Shown here piece by piece: positions 33,263 through 41,383 of a DNA stretch of 64,000 bases. Made by a program: the position numbers and the translations under genes. The DNA is taken from positions 5,022,001-5,086,000 of the forward strand of contig NZ_CP047020.1 in NCBI RefSeq assembly GCF_009796285.1. The letters are read 5' to 3'. The notes under the pieces were generated by a model. The model was not told the DNA's origin, did not search any database, and saw only the letters and a list, made by a program, of their open reading frames with translations. Numbering within the stretch: the stretch's first letter is position 1; each line of letters starts with the position of its first letter. This DNA is from Streptomyces broussonetiae. Lineage in GTDB: Bacteria > Actinomycetota > Actinomycetes > Streptomycetales > Streptomycetaceae.

Positions 33263-34507
33263 TCATGCCACTGACAGCAGCGCCAGGGCGCCGGAGACGA
33301 GGGCGCGGACACCCGGTGCGATCACGGACAGGTCGGGCGCGAAGTGCGGGCTGTGGTTGCCCGGTACGGCCGCCAGCTTCTCCGGGAGGGTGTCGCCGGG
33401 GGCCTGTTCCCACACCCCGGCGGGGGTGGTCGTCACGAACCAGTACGAGTACGGGATCGTGCCGTCGAGCGCCAGCTGCGGAAAGTCCTCGCTGGCCATC
33501 GCCGGGCCCGGGTCGAAGACCGTGCCCGCGCCGAAGACCTCGCCGTGCACCGCGGCCACGGCGGCGTCGGTGGCCGCGTCGTTCACGGTCACCGGGAAAC
33601 TGTCGCCGAGGACGACCTCGGGTTCGCGCGGGCAGCCGGCGGCCAGGCACTCGCCGCGCGCGATGCGCTCGATCGCGGCCAGCATCCGCCGGCGGACCTC
33701 CTCCGACTGGCTGCGCAGGTTCAGCGAGATGCGTGCCTCGGACGGGATGATGTTGTGCCGGGTGCCCGCCTCGATCCGGCCCACGGTCAGCACGGCCGAC
33801 TCCCCGGCGGCCAGCTCCCGCGAGACGACCGTCTGGAGCCGGGTGACCAGGTAGGCGGCCGTCACGACCGGGTCCACGGTGGCCTCCGGGCGCGAGCCGT
33901 GCCCGCCCCGCCCGTGCACGACGATGTCCACGTCCGTCGCCGCCGACATGATCAGGCCGGGCGTGTGCGGGTACAGGCCCGCCGGGCCGGGCACCGCGTG
34001 CTGGCCGAGCAGGACGTCCGGGCGCCCGAAGCGTTCGTAGAGCCCGTCCGCGACCATCCGGGCGGCGCCCTGTCCGGACTCCTCGGCGGGCTGGCCCACC
34101 ACCAGCAGGGTGCCGCGCCAGGCATCCCGCCCGGCGGCCAGCGCCCGGGCGGCACCGGCCAGCCAGGTGACGTGCAGATCGTGCCCGCAGGCGTGCATCA
34201 CACCGTCCGTCCCGGAGGCGTACGGCAGCCCGGTCTCCTCGCGCACCGGCAGCGCGTCCATGTCGGCGCGCAGCAGCACGACGGGCCCGTCCCCGTTGCC
34301 CAGCCGGCCCACGACCCCGGTGCCGCCGACCGACTCGGTGGTCTCGAACCCGGCGGCCTTCAGCCGGCCGGCCAGCAGGCCGGCGGTGCGGTGCTCACGC
34401 AGGGACAGCTCGGGGTGGCGGTGCAGGTCCCGGTAGAGATCTTCCAGGTCCGGGACCGGGAGGTCGGAGGTCAGATCCAGGGCGGCACGCGCGGCTGCGG
34501 ACGTCAC
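33263..34507 (-). CDS. M20-family amidohydrolase
   Basis: A 414-residue metal-dependent amidohydrolase/carboxypeptidase of the IAA-amino-acid-hydrolase/hippurate-hydrolase branch. Di-metal ligands and catalytic residues are visible: DMDALPV, HACGHDLH (His-Asp), AEESGQGA (Glu-Glu), and a C-terminal HSPHFAPD (His). The dimerisation insert begins near VHGRGGHGSRP. It hydrolyses N-acyl amino acids or similar conjugates; the substrate is not predictable. GTG at 34507. It lies next to the small secreted peptide gene but is separated by 64 bases, with no sign of coupling. Confidence 0.9.
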   Translation of the reverse strand: MTSAAARAALDLTSDLPVPDLEDLYRDLHRHPELSLREHRTAGLLAGRLKAAGFETTESVGGTGVVGRLGNGDGPVVLLRADMDALPVREETGLPYASGTDGVMHACGHDLHVTWLAGAARALAAGRDAWRGTLLVVGQPAEESGQGAARMVADGLYERFGRPDVLLGQHAVPGPAGLYPHTPGLIMSAATDVDIVVHGRGGHGSRPEATVDPVVTAAYLVTRLQTVVSRELAAGESAVLTVGRIEAGTRHNIIPSEARISLNLRSQSEEVRRRMLAAIERIARGECLAAGCPREPEVVLGDSFPVTVNDAATDAAVAAVHGEVFGAGTVFDPGPAMASEDFPQLALDGTIPYSYWFVTTTPAGVWEQAPGDTLPEKLAAVPGNHSPHFAPDLSVIAPGVRALVSGALALLSVA

Positions 34508-34571
34508 GTGCGCAAGCCTAGGCCCGCGGCGGACGCAGGGGGAGGGGGAGGGCCTGGGCGAGGGGCTGTCC

Positions 34572-34790
34572 TCAGGGGTGCGCCGGTGCGCTCCGGTGGG
34601 TCTGCGGGCCCGGGGGCTGGGCCGCCGCGTGGGCGGGGCCGGCGTTGGCCGCGAGGACGAGGACCGACGCGGCGATCACGGCGGCCGCCACACCGCGTGC
34701 GGTCGGGGTGCCTGCGGTCAGGCGAATCCGGGAAGGGATCAGGGGTGCGGGGGTGGGGCGCCCGTAGGGGGCGGGCGTACGTCCTTGCAC
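34572..34790 (-). CDS. Small exported peptide of unknown function
   Basis: A 72-residue frame with GTG start at 34790 (AGG six bases upstream). The first 33 residues are basic and Pro-rich, residues about 34-50 form a hydrophobic core (VAAAVIAASVLVLAANA), and a likely signal-peptidase site AHA is followed by a mature stretch of only 17 residues, AAQPPGPQTHRSAPAHP. The gene is divergent from the XRE-TPR regulator and shares its AT-rich promoter region. Small exported peptides next to TPR-type regulators are the arrangement of peptide-receptor pairs in Firmicutes. Whether this frame is translated is unproven. Confidence 0.5.
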   Translation of the reverse strand: MQGRTPAPYGRPTPAPLIPSRIRLTAGTPTARGVAAAVIAASVLVLAANAGPAHAAAQPPGPQTHRSAPAHP

Positions 34791-34808
34791 GGCGACCTCG
34801 CAACACAG

Positions 34809-34848
34809 CAGCGACGTAATACAACAGCGACGTATTAAGCACGCTTAA
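34809..34848. promoter_or_regulatory. Direct repeat and palindrome between peptide and XRE-TPR genes
   Basis: CAGCGACGTA occurs at 34809 and again at 34825 (16-bp spacing), followed by the palindrome TTAAGCACGCTTAA (34835-34848). The stretch is markedly AT-richer than its surroundings and lies between the two divergent starts (34790 and 34920), so it is a good candidate for the shared promoter and regulator-binding sites. Confidence 0.5.
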
Positions 34849-34919
34849 CTTGCCGTTTAACCTAGGGCTGCCAGGGTCGAACGGCAAGAGGTATCAGGGG
34901 AGTTGGGGGGATTCGACGA

Positions 34920-36263
34920 ATGCGGGAACGGGACGATCCGACAGTGGTCGGACGGCGGGTGCAGCATCTGAGGAACCAACGCGGGCTGACGCAGCGACAG
35001 CTGGCGGAGCCCGCCTACACGCCCGCCTACATCTCCACCGTGGAGGCCGGTCGGGTGCGCGCCTCCGACGAGGCGCTCAGGCATATCGCCGGGCGGCTCG
35101 GGGTGGCCTTCGAGGAGCTGGCCGTCGGGCGGCCCGCCCACCTCGCCACCGACCTGCGGCTGCGGCTCACCGAGGCCCAGCGGGTGCTCGCCGACGGGCG
35201 CGCCGAGGAGGCCGCCGCGCAGTACACGTCACTGCTCGCGGAGGCGGAGCGCCACGGGCTGGGCTGCGAGCAGGCCTCCGCGCTGCTCGGGCTCGGGGAA
35301 TGCGCCCTGGAGACGGGGGAGTTGGTCGGGGCGCGCGAGTTCTTCGAACGTGCCGAGGCCTGTGTCGCGGACGAGTCGCTGCCGGTGCGGGTGCCGGCCG
35401 TCCGCGGGCGCGCGGTCTCGCACTACCTCGCCGGTGAACTCCGCTACGCCGTCTATCTGCTGGAGTCCGCCCTCGACGAGCTGAACCGTGGCGGACTGCA
35501 CGACCCCGACGCCCTGCTGCTGCTCTACGCCAGCATCATCGGCCCGTACATGGACATGGGTGCGCACGCCCGCGCCGCGCAGGCCGCCGAGTTCGCGCTC
35601 GCGCTCGCCCCGCAGACCGGTGACCAGGCGCTGCTCGCCCGGATGCACCGCTCGGTGGCCCGCACCCTGCTCGCCGAGGGCCGGCTCGCCGAGGCCGACG
35701 CCTCACTCGCCAAGGCGGCCGAGCTGTACCGCCGGCTCTGCCTGCGCACCGAGCTGGCCAACTGCCACTGGATGCGTGGCTACGTCTGTGCGCAGAACGG
35801 CGAACTGGAGCGCGCCGAAGGGGAGTTGAGGCAGGCGTACGCCATGCTCTCCGAGACCCGGGCCGCCCTGTACCGCAGCCAGGCCGCCGTGGAACTCGCC
35901 GACGTGCTGCACCGGCTCGGCAAGTCCGTCGAGGCCGCCCAGCTGCTGCAGGGCGTCCTCGGGGACTTCTCCTCCGAGCGCGGCGCGGTGCACGCCGCCG
36001 CGGCCCACCGGCTGCTCGGCATCATCGCGGAGGACGCCCGGGACACCGAGGCCGCCGAGGAGCACTACGTCCGCGCGCTCAGCCTGCTGGAACGCGCGGG
36101 CGCCGCCGGGGACCTGGCCGACCTGTGCCGCCTCCTCGGCGACCTCCTGCGCCGCACGGGCCGCACCGAGGCCGCCCTGGACGCCTACCGCACCGGCCTC
36201 GGCCACCGCACGGCCCCCGGCACCACCACCCTCGGCCCGGCCCCGGCCCAGCCGCCGTTGTGA
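34920..36263 (+). CDS. XRE-family regulator with TPR domain
   Basis: A 447-residue protein. Residues about 10-65 are a helix-turn-helix of the XRE type (VGRRVQHLRNQRGLTQRQLAEPAYTPAYISTVEAGRVRASDEALRHIAGRL), and residues about 80-430 a chain of roughly eight to nine TPR-like helical pairs (for example EASALLGLGECALETGELVGAREFFERAEACV, ANCHWMRGYVCAQNGELERAEGELRQAYAML). This build is the one used by RRNPP peptide-sensing regulators, and by many Streptomyces regulators whose ligand is unknown. ATG at 34920 follows GGGGGG by about ten bases. Divergent from the small exported peptide gene; its stop abuts the convergent lipoprotein gene. Confidence 0.88.
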   Translation: MRERDDPTVVGRRVQHLRNQRGLTQRQLAEPAYTPAYISTVEAGRVRASDEALRHIAGRLGVAFEELAVGRPAHLATDLRLRLTEAQRVLADGRAEEAAAQYTSLLAEAERHGLGCEQASALLGLGECALETGELVGAREFFERAEACVADESLPVRVPAVRGRAVSHYLAGELRYAVYLLESALDELNRGGLHDPDALLLLYASIIGPYMDMGAHARAAQAAEFALALAPQTGDQALLARMHRSVARTLLAEGRLAEADASLAKAAELYRRLCLRTELANCHWMRGYVCAQNGELERAEGELRQAYAMLSETRAALYRSQAAVELADVLHRLGKSVEAAQLLQGVLGDFSSERGAVHAAAAHRLLGIIAEDARDTEAAEEHYVRALSLLERAGAAGDLADLCRLLGDLLRRTGRTEAALDAYRTGLGHRTAPGTTTLGPAPAQPPL

Positions 36264-37055
36264 TCACACCTGCGCCCGCCCCCGCTTGTGGACGTCCGCC
36301 AGGTGCAGCGCACCGACCTGGACGGCGGCCTGCGTCGCGTTGTTCGGTACGTCGCCCAGGCCGCCGTTGGTGAACGCGAAGGAGTCCTGGCCGACCCGGA
36401 CGGCGGCCAGCTCCAGTGTGAGCAGGAGGTCCCGGTGGTCGGAGGTCGTGGCGGCGATGGTGATGCGCAGGCCCTGGCGGGCGTCCCCGACCTCGGGCAG
36501 CGAGGCCTCGTCGACCCGCACGTCCTCCTGCAGCCCGTTGTCGGTGGTGGCCGTGAACCGGGCGCACTGCTGCGGCAGCGTCTTGAGCCAGGCGAGCATC
36601 GTGTTGACGTCGGCGGGGCGGCGGGCGCCGATCTGGTAGCGCAGCTGGGCGTTGGTGTCGGCGTCGTCGAGGCCGACCGCGGCGCGCGGCGGGCCGCCGA
36701 GGAGTTCGTCGGTGTAGAGCGTGTCCATCAGCCGCGAGCACGCGCCGGCCGAGCTGGTCGCCTTCAGCAGCTCGTCCCGCCAGGTGGCCGCGCCGCGGGT
36801 CGCCGTCCAGGGGGCGCCCAGATCGGTCTCGGTCAGGAGCGCGGACCGCACCTGGTCGTCGGTGAGCGCGGCACCGTCCGGCCGCCCGGACGCCCGCGGT
36901 ATCGGGGTCGGCCTGTCGATCGTCGGCAGGGGCTGGGGCGCGGTCGCCGGATGGCGCAGACCGAGGGCCGCGCAGCCGCCGACGGTGACGAGCCCGGCCG
37001 TGATGAGGGCGAGGTGGAGGCCGCGGGGGCGTATCGCGTCGCTCAACCAGGTCAT
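36264..37055 (-). CDS. Putative lipoprotein
   Basis: A 263-residue protein with a hydrophobic N-terminus (residues about 12-27, LHLALITAGLVTVGG) ending in Cys28, a plausible lipobox (VGGC), followed by a Pro/Thr-rich linker. The remaining domain (ALTDDQVRSALLTETDLGAPWTATRG onward) resembles PknH-like or sensor-type extracellular domains in actinobacterial lipoproteins, with alternating helices and strands and two Cys (SAGACSRL, PQQCARF) that may pair. ATG at 37055 has an ideal AGGAGG. Function unknown. Convergent with the XRE-TPR gene, with no gap between the stop codons. Confidence 0.75.
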   Translation of the reverse strand: MTWLSDAIRPRGLHLALITAGLVTVGGCAALGLRHPATAPQPLPTIDRPTPIPRASGRPDGAALTDDQVRSALLTETDLGAPWTATRGAATWRDELLKATSSAGACSRLMDTLYTDELLGGPPRAAVGLDDADTNAQLRYQIGARRPADVNTMLAWLKTLPQQCARFTATTDNGLQEDVRVDEASLPEVGDARQGLRITIAATTSDHRDLLLTLELAAVRVGQDSFAFTNGGLGDVPNNATQAAVQVGALHLADVHKRGRAQV

Positions 37056-37208
37056 CGCGGTGCCTCCTGGGGTGCCTGCGGATGTGCCTGCTCTCACGGC
37101 ACCACCGCCCCGCCCGCCCCACCAGCGCTCCGGGCCGTACGGGTGAGCAGCCCTGCGCACCGGGTGCGCGGACGCGGGGAAAATGCCTCGCCGCGCGGCT
37201 GCGGGGGC

Positions 37209-37223
37209 TGCTACGGTCCCCGT
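37209..37223 (+). promoter_or_regulatory. Extended -10 element for a leaderless leader-peptide transcript
   Basis: TG-C-TACGGT (37209-37217) fits an extended -10 box; six bases later comes the ATG of the leader peptide at 37224. This is the standard spacing for transcription starting at the A of the start codon. No clear -35 is seen. Confidence 0.55.
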
Positions 37224-37286
37224 ATGCAGCGCGCCCAGCAGTGCCGACCGAGCACGACGACGCCGGACACCGTCCCGGCGCGCTGA
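37224..37286 (+). CDS. Thr-rich leader peptide of the second threonyl-tRNA synthetase gene
   Basis: A 20-codon frame, MQRAQQCRPSTTTPDTVPAR, ending in TGA. Four of its 20 codons specify threonine, three of them consecutive ACG codons (37254-37262) plus ACC at 37269. Seventeen bases past its stop codon is a terminator hairpin, then a threonyl-tRNA synthetase gene. Stalling at the Thr codons when Thr-tRNA is short would disrupt a small hairpin (CGCCGG 37261-37266 with CCGGCG 37275-37280) and could free its 3' arm to pair with part of the terminator. The pattern is that of ribosome-mediated transcription attenuation; the pairing scheme is inferred. Confidence 0.72.
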   Translation: MQRAQQCRPSTTTPDTVPAR

Positions 37287-37301
37287 CACCTGACCAGCAT
37301 C

Positions 37302-37331
37302 GAAGCCCCGGGGCGAGCGCCCCGGGGCTTC
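37302..37331 (+). terminator. Attenuator terminator before the second thrS gene
   Basis: A 14-bp stem, left arm GAAGCCCCGGGGCG with its exact inverse complement around two central bases, followed by TGGCGTGTCCTTGGG. It lies between the Thr-rich leader frame and the synthetase start at 37378, so it must be read through for the gene to be expressed. Confidence 0.85.
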
Positions 37332-37377
37332 TGGCGTGTCCTTGGGCGTTCGCCTCCTTGCGCAAGGAGACCCGACC

Positions 37378-38613
37378 ATGCACGACGCGCCTGCCGACCA
37401 CCGCCGCCTCGGCCGCGAACTGGACCTGTTCGACACCGACCCGCTGATGGGCGCCGGTCTGCCGTACTGGCTGCCGGACGGTGCGGCCGTCCGGCACGCC
37501 CTGGAGGAGTACATCCGCGACGCCGAACGCCGGGCCGGATACCGGCATGTGTACTCGCCCGCGCTCGGCAAACGCGAGCTGTACGAGATCTCCGGGCACT
37601 GGGACCACTACCGCGACGACATGTACCCGCCCATGAAACTGGGCCCCGACCAGTCGGAGGAGATGGTCCTGCGGCCGAGCCTGTGCCCGCACCACGCGCT
37701 CGTCTACCGCTCCCGCTCCCACAGCTATCGCGACCTGCCCTTGCGCATCGCCGAGTTGGGCAGCATGTACCGTGCGGAACTGTCGGGCGTCCTCGGCGGA
37801 CTGACCCGCGTGCGCGCCATTCAGCTCAACGACGCCCACATCTTCTGCACCCTGGAGCAGGCGGTGGACGAGGCCCGCGGCGCGCTGGAGCTGATCGCCC
37901 GCGCCTACGCCGACCTCGGCATCGAGGCCGTACGCCACCGCCTGTCGCTGCCCGGCGAGGGTGGCAAGTACGTCGCCGATCCGCAGCTGTGGCGGCGGGC
38001 GACCGCGCTGCTGAAGGAGGTCCTGGCCGAGGCCGGCGTGGACCACGAGGAGGCGGAGGGCGAGGCCGCCTTCTACGGGCCGAAGATCGACGTGCAGATC
38101 GCGGACCCGGCCGGCCGCGAGTCCACCCTGTCCACCGTGCAGATCGACTTCCACCAGCCGGCCCGCTTCGACCTGCACTACATCGGCGCCGACGGTGCCA
38201 GGCACCGTCCGGTGATGGTGCACCGCAGCATCATCGGCAGCGTCGAGCGGGCCGTCGCCCACCTCATCGAGACCCACCGGGGCGCCTTCCCGGCCTGGCT
38301 GGCGCCGGTGCAGCTGGCGGTGCTGCCGGTCGGCGAGGAGCAGCTGGAGCAGGCGGCGGCACTCGTGCGGGAGGCCGTGGCGCTGGGCCTGCGCGCCGAA
38401 CTCGCCGGGCCCGAGCAGGGCACCCTGGGAGCCAGGATCCGGGCCGCGCGCCTGGTGCCGTACCAGGCGGTGATCGGCGCCCGCGAGGCCAGGGCCGGGC
38501 GGGCGGACGTACGGCTGCGCGGCGGCCTGCGCCCCGGGGAGCTGCCGGTGCCTGAGCTGCTGCGCCGGATCGCCGACCGGGTCGCGGCACGCGGCACCGC
38601 CCTGTGGGAGTGA
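37378..38613 (+). CDS. Threonyl-tRNA synthetase, short form without editing domain
   Basis: A 411-residue class II synthetase that consists only of the catalytic core (residues about 1-300) and anticodon-binding domain (about 305-405). The N-terminal TGS and HxxxH editing domains of ordinary 650-residue ThrRS are absent. The active-site zinc ligands are kept: C103 (SLCPHH), H154 (NDAH) and H282 (VMVHRSIIGSVER). Motif 2 is seen in RIAELGSMYRAELSG, and GPKIDVQI is conserved. This is probably a second ThrRS beside a full-length one elsewhere; such extra copies serve inhibitor resistance or Thr starvation. Controlled by a Thr-leader attenuator. AAGGAGA precedes the ATG. Confidence 0.88.
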   Translation: MHDAPADHRRLGRELDLFDTDPLMGAGLPYWLPDGAAVRHALEEYIRDAERRAGYRHVYSPALGKRELYEISGHWDHYRDDMYPPMKLGPDQSEEMVLRPSLCPHHALVYRSRSHSYRDLPLRIAELGSMYRAELSGVLGGLTRVRAIQLNDAHIFCTLEQAVDEARGALELIARAYADLGIEAVRHRLSLPGEGGKYVADPQLWRRATALLKEVLAEAGVDHEEAEGEAAFYGPKIDVQIADPAGRESTLSTVQIDFHQPARFDLHYIGADGARHRPVMVHRSIIGSVERAVAHLIETHRGAFPAWLAPVQLAVLPVGEEQLEQAAALVREAVALGLRAELAGPEQGTLGARIRAARLVPYQAVIGAREARAGRADVRLRGGLRPGELPVPELLRRIADRVAARGTALWE

Positions 38614-38653
38614 GCGTCCTGATCTAAGGTCGGCTCGACGGAAGGAGTCCGCC

Positions 38654-39622
38654 GTGACCGGTCAGCCCACTCCCGTGATCATCGACTGCGACACGGGTGT
38701 CGACGACGCCCTCGCCCTGCTGTTCGCCGTGCGCCACCCGGGGATCGACCTCAGGGCGGTGACCTGCGTGGCCGGGAACACGGACGTCGACGGCGTGGTC
38801 CGCAACACCCTCACCGTGCTGGAGCAGGCGGGCGCCCCCGAGATCCCGGTGGGCCGGGGCGCCGCCCGCCCGCTGATCGAACCGGCCCGCGCCGCCAAGC
38901 ACGTGCACGGCGCCGACGGCATGGGTGACCTGGGCCTGCCCGCGCCGAGGCGCACCGCGTCCGAACTGGACGCCGTGTCCCTGCTGCGCCGCGAGATCCT
39001 CGCCGCGCCCCGCCCGGTCACACTCGTCCCCACCGCGCCCCTGACCAACATCGCCCTGCTCCTGCGCACCCATCCGGAGGTGACCCGCAACATCGAGCGG
39101 ATCGTCTTCATGGGCGGCGCCGTGGCCACCGGGAACGCCACACCGGTCGCCGAGTTCAACGTCTGGCACGATCCGGAGGCGGCGGCGATCCTGCTCACCG
39201 CCGGGGTGCCCATCACGATGTACGGCCTCGACGTCTTCATGCAGGTCGTCGTCCCGGCCCCGGACGTCCACCGGCTGCGCACGAGCGGTGACCCCGGCAC
39301 CCGGCTGGCGGGCGAACTGCTCGCCCACCGGCCGACCGCGGTGGGCGAGGAGCCCGAGGCGGAGGAGGCGGGCGGCCTCGGCGACGCGGGCGCGGTGTGC
39401 GCGGTGGCCGACCCGGCCGGCCTCACCACCCGCCTGCTGCCCGTCGAGGTCGCCCTGGCCCCCGGCCGCTCCCGGGGCCAGACGATCGTCGACCGCCGCC
39501 CCCGCCCCGGCGAGTCCGAGATCCACGAGGGTGCCCGTGAACAGGCCTGGGTGGACGTGGCGTTGGAGGTGGACGTCGAGCGGTACGTGAAGCTGTACTT
39601 GGAGACGGTGGCGCGGCCCTAG
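38654..39622 (+). CDS. Inosine/uridine-preferring nucleoside hydrolase
   Basis: A 322-residue Ca2+-dependent N-ribohydrolase. The calcium-binding motif DCDTGVDDALAL is at residues about 11-22, with further conserved HGADGMGDLGLP, PTAPLTNIALLL, MGGAVATGNATPVAEFNVWHDPEAA and the catalytic region near the C-terminal GDAGAVCAVADP, where the usual His ('HDPlA') is replaced by AVADP. It salvages purine or pyrimidine nucleosides. A GAAGGAG ribosome site precedes GTG 38654. Follows the ThrRS gene by 40 bases, so it may be part of the same transcript. Confidence 0.9.
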   Translation: MTGQPTPVIIDCDTGVDDALALLFAVRHPGIDLRAVTCVAGNTDVDGVVRNTLTVLEQAGAPEIPVGRGAARPLIEPARAAKHVHGADGMGDLGLPAPRRTASELDAVSLLRREILAAPRPVTLVPTAPLTNIALLLRTHPEVTRNIERIVFMGGAVATGNATPVAEFNVWHDPEAAAILLTAGVPITMYGLDVFMQVVVPAPDVHRLRTSGDPGTRLAGELLAHRPTAVGEEPEAEEAGGLGDAGAVCAVADPAGLTTRLLPVEVALAPGRSRGQTIVDRRPRPGESEIHEGAREQAWVDVALEVDVERYVKLYLETVARP

Positions 39623-39663
39623 CAAGCGCGCCCGTGCCCGTACGGAGCCCGAACGGAGCCCGC

Positions 39664-41370
39664 ATGGCAGACGACTTTCCGGACCACGCGCCGGACCGCT
39701 CGCCGGACCTCTCCTCCAGGAATCCGGACCTCTCCTCGAAGAACCCCGACTGGTGGCGGCAGTCCGTCGTCTACCAGGTCTATCCCCGCAGCTTCGCCGA
39801 CGCCGACGGTGACGGCCTCGGCGATCTGCGGGGCGTCACCGAGCGGCTGAACCACCTCGCCACGCTCGGCGTCGACGCCGTGTGGCTGAGCCCCTTCTAC
39901 CCCTCCGAACTCGCCGACGGCGGCTACGACGTCGCCGACCACCGGGACGTCGACCCCCGCCTCGGCACCCTGGACGACTTCGACGCGCTGACCGCCGAGG
40001 CCCACCGGCTCGGCCTGAAGGTGGTCGTGGACATCGTCCCCAACCACACCTCCCACCTGCACCCCTGGTTCCAGGAGGCGCTGCGGGCGGCGCCCGGATC
40101 GGCCGCCCGCGACCGCTACGTCTTCCGCCCGGGCAGGGGCGTGCACGGCGAACTCCCGCCCACCGACTGGCAGTCGGTCTTCGGCGGCAGCGCCTGGCGG
40201 CGCACCGCGGACGGCGCGTGGTACCTCCACCTGTTCGCCCCCGAGCAGCCCGACCTGAACTGGGGCAACGAGGAGGTCCGCGCCGACTTCCGCACCACCC
40301 TGCGCTTCTGGTCCGACCGGGGCGTCGACGGCTTCCGTGTCGACGTCGCCCACGGCCTGGCCAAGGACCTCACCGAACCGCTGCGGGACATCGGGGGCGT
40401 CGGCGCCACCGGCGAGGAGTCCCTGCCGCGCGTCGCGCCCGGCAGCCACCCGTACTGGGACCGCGACGAGGTCCACGAGATCTACCGCGACTGGCGCACG
40501 ATCCTCGACGCCTACTGCCCGCCGCGCACCGCCGTCGCCGAGGCCTGGGTGCCCGACCTGCGCCGGGCGCGCTACGCCCGGCCCGACGAACTGGGACAGG
40601 CCTTCAACTTCGAGTATCTGCAGGCCTCTTGGGACGCCGCGGCGCTGCGCGAGGTGATCACCGGCTCGCTGGCCACCGCCCGGGCCGCCGGCGCCTCCGC
40701 CACCTGGGTGCTGTCCAACCACGACGTCGTACGCCACGCCTCCCGGCTGATGCTCCCGGCCGGCACCGACCCGGGGTCCTGGCTGCTGTCCGACGGCCGG
40801 GTCCCCGCGCTCGACACCGACGCCGCTTCGCGCCGGGCCCGCGCGGCGACCCTGCTGATGCTGGCACTGCCCGGCTCGGCGTACCTCTACCAGGGCGAGG
40901 AACTCGGGCTGCCCGAGGTCGCCGACCTGCCCGCCGAGGCACTGAAGGACCCGGTCTGGGAGCAGTCCGGGCACACGAGCAAGGGCCGCGACGGCTGCCG
41001 GGTGCCCCTGCCGTGGACACCGGCGGGCCCCTCGTACGGCTTCGGCCCGGGCCCCGCCTGGCTCCCGCAGCCGCCGTCCTTCGCGGCCTACGCCGTCGAG
41101 GCCCAGACGGGGACGCAGGGCTCGACCCTGGAGCTGTACCGCTCGGCCCTGCGGCTGCGCCGGAAGCTGCTCGAGGGCGAGACCCTGACGTGGACCGCCG
41201 ACCATCCGGCCGACGTCCTGGACTTCAGCCGGTCCGGGGCCTGGCGGTGTGTCACCAACCTCGGGACGGTGCCGGTTCCGCTGCCGGCGGGCGAGGTGCT
41301 GCTGGCGAGCGTGCCGCTCGGGGGCAGCGCACTGCTGCTCCCTGACACGACGGTGTGGCTGGCGCCCTGA
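39664..41370 (+). CDS. GH13 alpha-glucosidase
   Basis: A 568-residue glycoside hydrolase of the oligo-1,6-glucosidase/alpha-glucosidase group. The (beta/alpha)8 barrel starts at WWRQSVVYQVYPRSFADADGDGLGDLRGV. Catalytic residues are in place: nucleophile D227 (GFRVDVAHG), acid/base E293 (AEAWV) and D354 (SNHDVVRH). No signal peptide is present, so it acts in the cytosol on imported maltose or isomaltose-type sugars. The usual ABC transporter and LacI-type regulator partners are not adjacent. ATG 39664 is preferred over the frame start at 39634. It is 41 bases from the nucleoside hydrolase gene. Confidence 0.92.
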   Translation: MADDFPDHAPDRSPDLSSRNPDLSSKNPDWWRQSVVYQVYPRSFADADGDGLGDLRGVTERLNHLATLGVDAVWLSPFYPSELADGGYDVADHRDVDPRLGTLDDFDALTAEAHRLGLKVVVDIVPNHTSHLHPWFQEALRAAPGSAARDRYVFRPGRGVHGELPPTDWQSVFGGSAWRRTADGAWYLHLFAPEQPDLNWGNEEVRADFRTTLRFWSDRGVDGFRVDVAHGLAKDLTEPLRDIGGVGATGEESLPRVAPGSHPYWDRDEVHEIYRDWRTILDAYCPPRTAVAEAWVPDLRRARYARPDELGQAFNFEYLQASWDAAALREVITGSLATARAAGASATWVLSNHDVVRHASRLMLPAGTDPGSWLLSDGRVPALDTDAASRRARAATLLMLALPGSAYLYQGEELGLPEVADLPAEALKDPVWEQSGHTSKGRDGCRVPLPWTPAGPSYGFGPGPAWLPQPPSFAAYAVEAQTGTQGSTLELYRSALRLRRKLLEGETLTWTADHPADVLDFSRSGAWRCVTNLGTVPVPLPAGEVLLASVPLGGSALLLPDTTVWLAP

Positions 41371-41383
41371 GGGTGCCCAGGGC

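Noticed and set aside
37141..37377. T-box riboswitch ahead of the ThrRS gene
   Set aside because: The conserved T-box sequence and stem I motifs are not seen; the Thr-rich leader frame with a simple terminator explains the region better.
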